Source of the DNA: Holdemania sp. Marseille-P2844
GTDB taxonomy: Bacteria > Bacillota_I > Bacilli_A > Erysipelotrichales > Erysipelotrichaceae
NCBI RefSeq assembly: GCF_900120005.1
Contig: NZ_LT635449.1
Location: forward strand, 124,001-188,000
DNA length: 64,000 bases
Direction of reading: 5' to 3'
Shown here piece after piece: positions 63,026 to 64,000 of the stretch. The position numbers and the translations under genes are program-made. Under the pieces are notes generated by a model, which was not told the origin of the DNA, did not search any database, and saw only the letters and a list, made by a program, of their open reading frames with translations. Position 1 is the stretch's first letter. Each line of letters opens with the position of its first letter.

Positions 63026-64000
63026 TCCACCGATTTCAGCGATTCCACCATCGGGATCGCGCGCAGCTTGGACTTCATGACCTGATTGACGATCACTGCG
63101 AACAGCATCGTGATGAGGACGGAAATCACATAGCTCTGCGGCAGGATGACGCGGCCGAACATGATGTTGTCCAGCTCGACCACGACCATGATCGTCAAAT
63201 GCAGAATCTTGCCCAGCCCCAACCCGAGCAGAGAACCGATCAGGGTCAGGATGATATTTTCTTTATAAACATAGGTGTTGACTTCCTTGTTATAAAAGCC
63301 CAGCACTTTCAGCGTCGCAATTTCGCGCAGCCGTTCGCTGATGTTGACATTAGTCAGATTGTACAATACGACAAACGCCAGCATCCCCGCGGAGATGATC
63401 AGCACCAGCACGATATAATTCAGACTGCGGATCATGTTGTTGAAGTTATCCTTGATCCCGGTATAAAACGACAGCGAGCTGATCTTCTCATTCTTTAACA
63501 GTTCCTGACCGCTGCGCTGCTCCGCGTCGTCAATCTGGGGGTTGAATTTCAGGAAAACGGCGTTGCTTTGGGCACGCAGATCGTAGGTTTCTTTATAGGC
63601 GTTGGCGTTCATGTACACGTAATGGTTGAGATAGTTTTCCGCGATCCCGGTAATTTCGACATTCCGGCGCAGTTCCTTCTCATTTTCCAGCTCGATCGTG
63701 TCGCCGATATGCAGATTCATGTCGTTCGCCATTTTCTCCGTGATCACCACGCCGCTATCCTTCAGCCGCAGCTCTTCCTGCGGCTGTTTGCGGGGATGCA
63801 GCGACACGAAATCGCGGAACCGCTCCGGATCGGAGGTCACGACCAGCGTCACCTCCGTGCTGTCATTGCCCTGGTAGACGACAGCGTTGGACTGGTACAC
63901 ATCCAGCGAATCGTCGATCATGTCCAGGCTGGAAATCTGATCGAAGACCTGTTGCTTCTCAGTCTCATCCAGATCTTTTTGCAGCGATGCGATCCCCTGA
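63022..64000 (-). CDS. FtsX-like ABC transporter permease, 5' end outside the window
   Basis: The C-terminal 325 residues or so of a permease with FtsX-type fold, still open at the window edge. Visible features: a soluble extracellular-type region (DTIELENEKELRRNVEITGI), then membrane segments near LNYIVLVLIISAGMLAFVVLYNLTN, ENIILTLIGSLLGLGLGKILHLT and VISVLITMLFAVIVNQV. Such permeases often belong to large, peptide-export or envelope-stress ABC systems; the partner ATPase is not in the window. The start codon is beyond 64000. Confidence 0.88.
   Translation of the reverse strand, partial: QGIASLQKDLDETEKQQVFDQISSLDMIDDSLDVYQSNAVVYQGNDSTEVTLVVTSDPERFRDFVSLHPRKQPQEELRLKDSGVVITEKMANDMNLHIGDTIELENEKELRRNVEITGIAENYLNHYVYMNANAYKETYDLRAQSNAVFLKFNPQIDDAEQRSGQELLKNEKISSLSFYTGIKDNFNNMIRSLNYIVLVLIISAGMLAFVVLYNLTNVNISERLREIATLKVLGFYNKEVNTYVYKENIILTLIGSLLGLGLGKILHLTIMVVVELDNIMFGRVILPQSYVISVLITMLFAVIVNQVMKSKLRAIPMVESLKSVE

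Noticed and set aside
1-64000. CRISPR arrays, prophage modules, rRNA or tRNA genes
   Set aside because: I looked for regularly spaced repeats, cloverleaf-like segments and phage structural genes, and found none that could be supported.

Overview
The window is a stretch of chromosome from a Gram-positive, endospore-forming Firmicute of intermediate GC content. The gene content and the look of many proteins suggest an Erysipelotrichia-type organism (Holdemania or Clostridium innocuum-like); this is an inference from family resemblance, not a search result. Evidence for a spore-former is the dipicolinate synthase pair with a dapA gene and a Cse60-like gene. Evidence for a Firmicute is the Tyr T-box, an FMN riboswitch before ribU, CcpA, a ComG pilus operon, LevR-type PTS regulators and many intrinsic terminators. 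Almost every gene lies on the minus strand. The exceptions are ispG, a PfkB kinase, ispH and an ISL3-family transposase.

Layout. 1-12.6 kb: two paralogous mannose-family PTS operons, each led by its own LevR-like regulator (regulator, IIA, IIB, IIC, IID); the second also ends in nagA and its regulator gene carries a -1 frameshift at a U UUU UUG heptamer. 12.8-22.9 kb: DegV, a SWIM/SNF2 helicase, a gpsA-der-cmk-acidic membrane protein operon, FMN-riboswitch-controlled ribU, and efp. 22.9-26.8 kb: a seven-gene comG operon plus a small membrane protein. 27-31.2 kb: a DUF2087 regulator, an MBL hydrolase, rpmG and a class B PBP. 31.8-40.4 kb: ispG, PfkB kinase, methyltransferase, transglutaminase lipoprotein, nfo, DEAD helicase, ispH. 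40.4-47.9 kb: WG-repeat lipoprotein, pseudouridine synthase, MurJ/SpoVB-like flippase, lipoprotein, then the sporulation cluster dpaA-dpaB-dapA-cse60-DUF1540. 48-57.5 kb: tyrS with T-box, ccpA, a YtxH-like gene, a DUF948 gene, oleate hydratase, an ISL3-family insertion sequence, murC. 57.5-64 kb: lipoprotein, trmB, pnp, superoxide reductase, a GIY-YIG protein and the 3' end of an ABC permease.

The most interesting signal is in the paired PTS operons. Both promoters share one geometry to the base: a TATAAT box, an AGACA element 16 bp upstream, and two AGTGTTGAA-type boxes 30 bp apart further upstream. Both regulators have the LevR domain order but lack the sigma-54-contacting GAFTGA loop and the Walker B acidic pair, and one also lacks the Walker A lysine. 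Together this suggests LevR-type activators that have moved to ordinary sigma-70-type promoters. A second clear signal is the insertion sequence, which landed in the T-tract of the murC terminator and duplicated exactly eight A residues.

No rRNA, tRNA, CRISPR array, prophage or plasmid module was seen. All assignments are from reading the sequence; no database was consulted.
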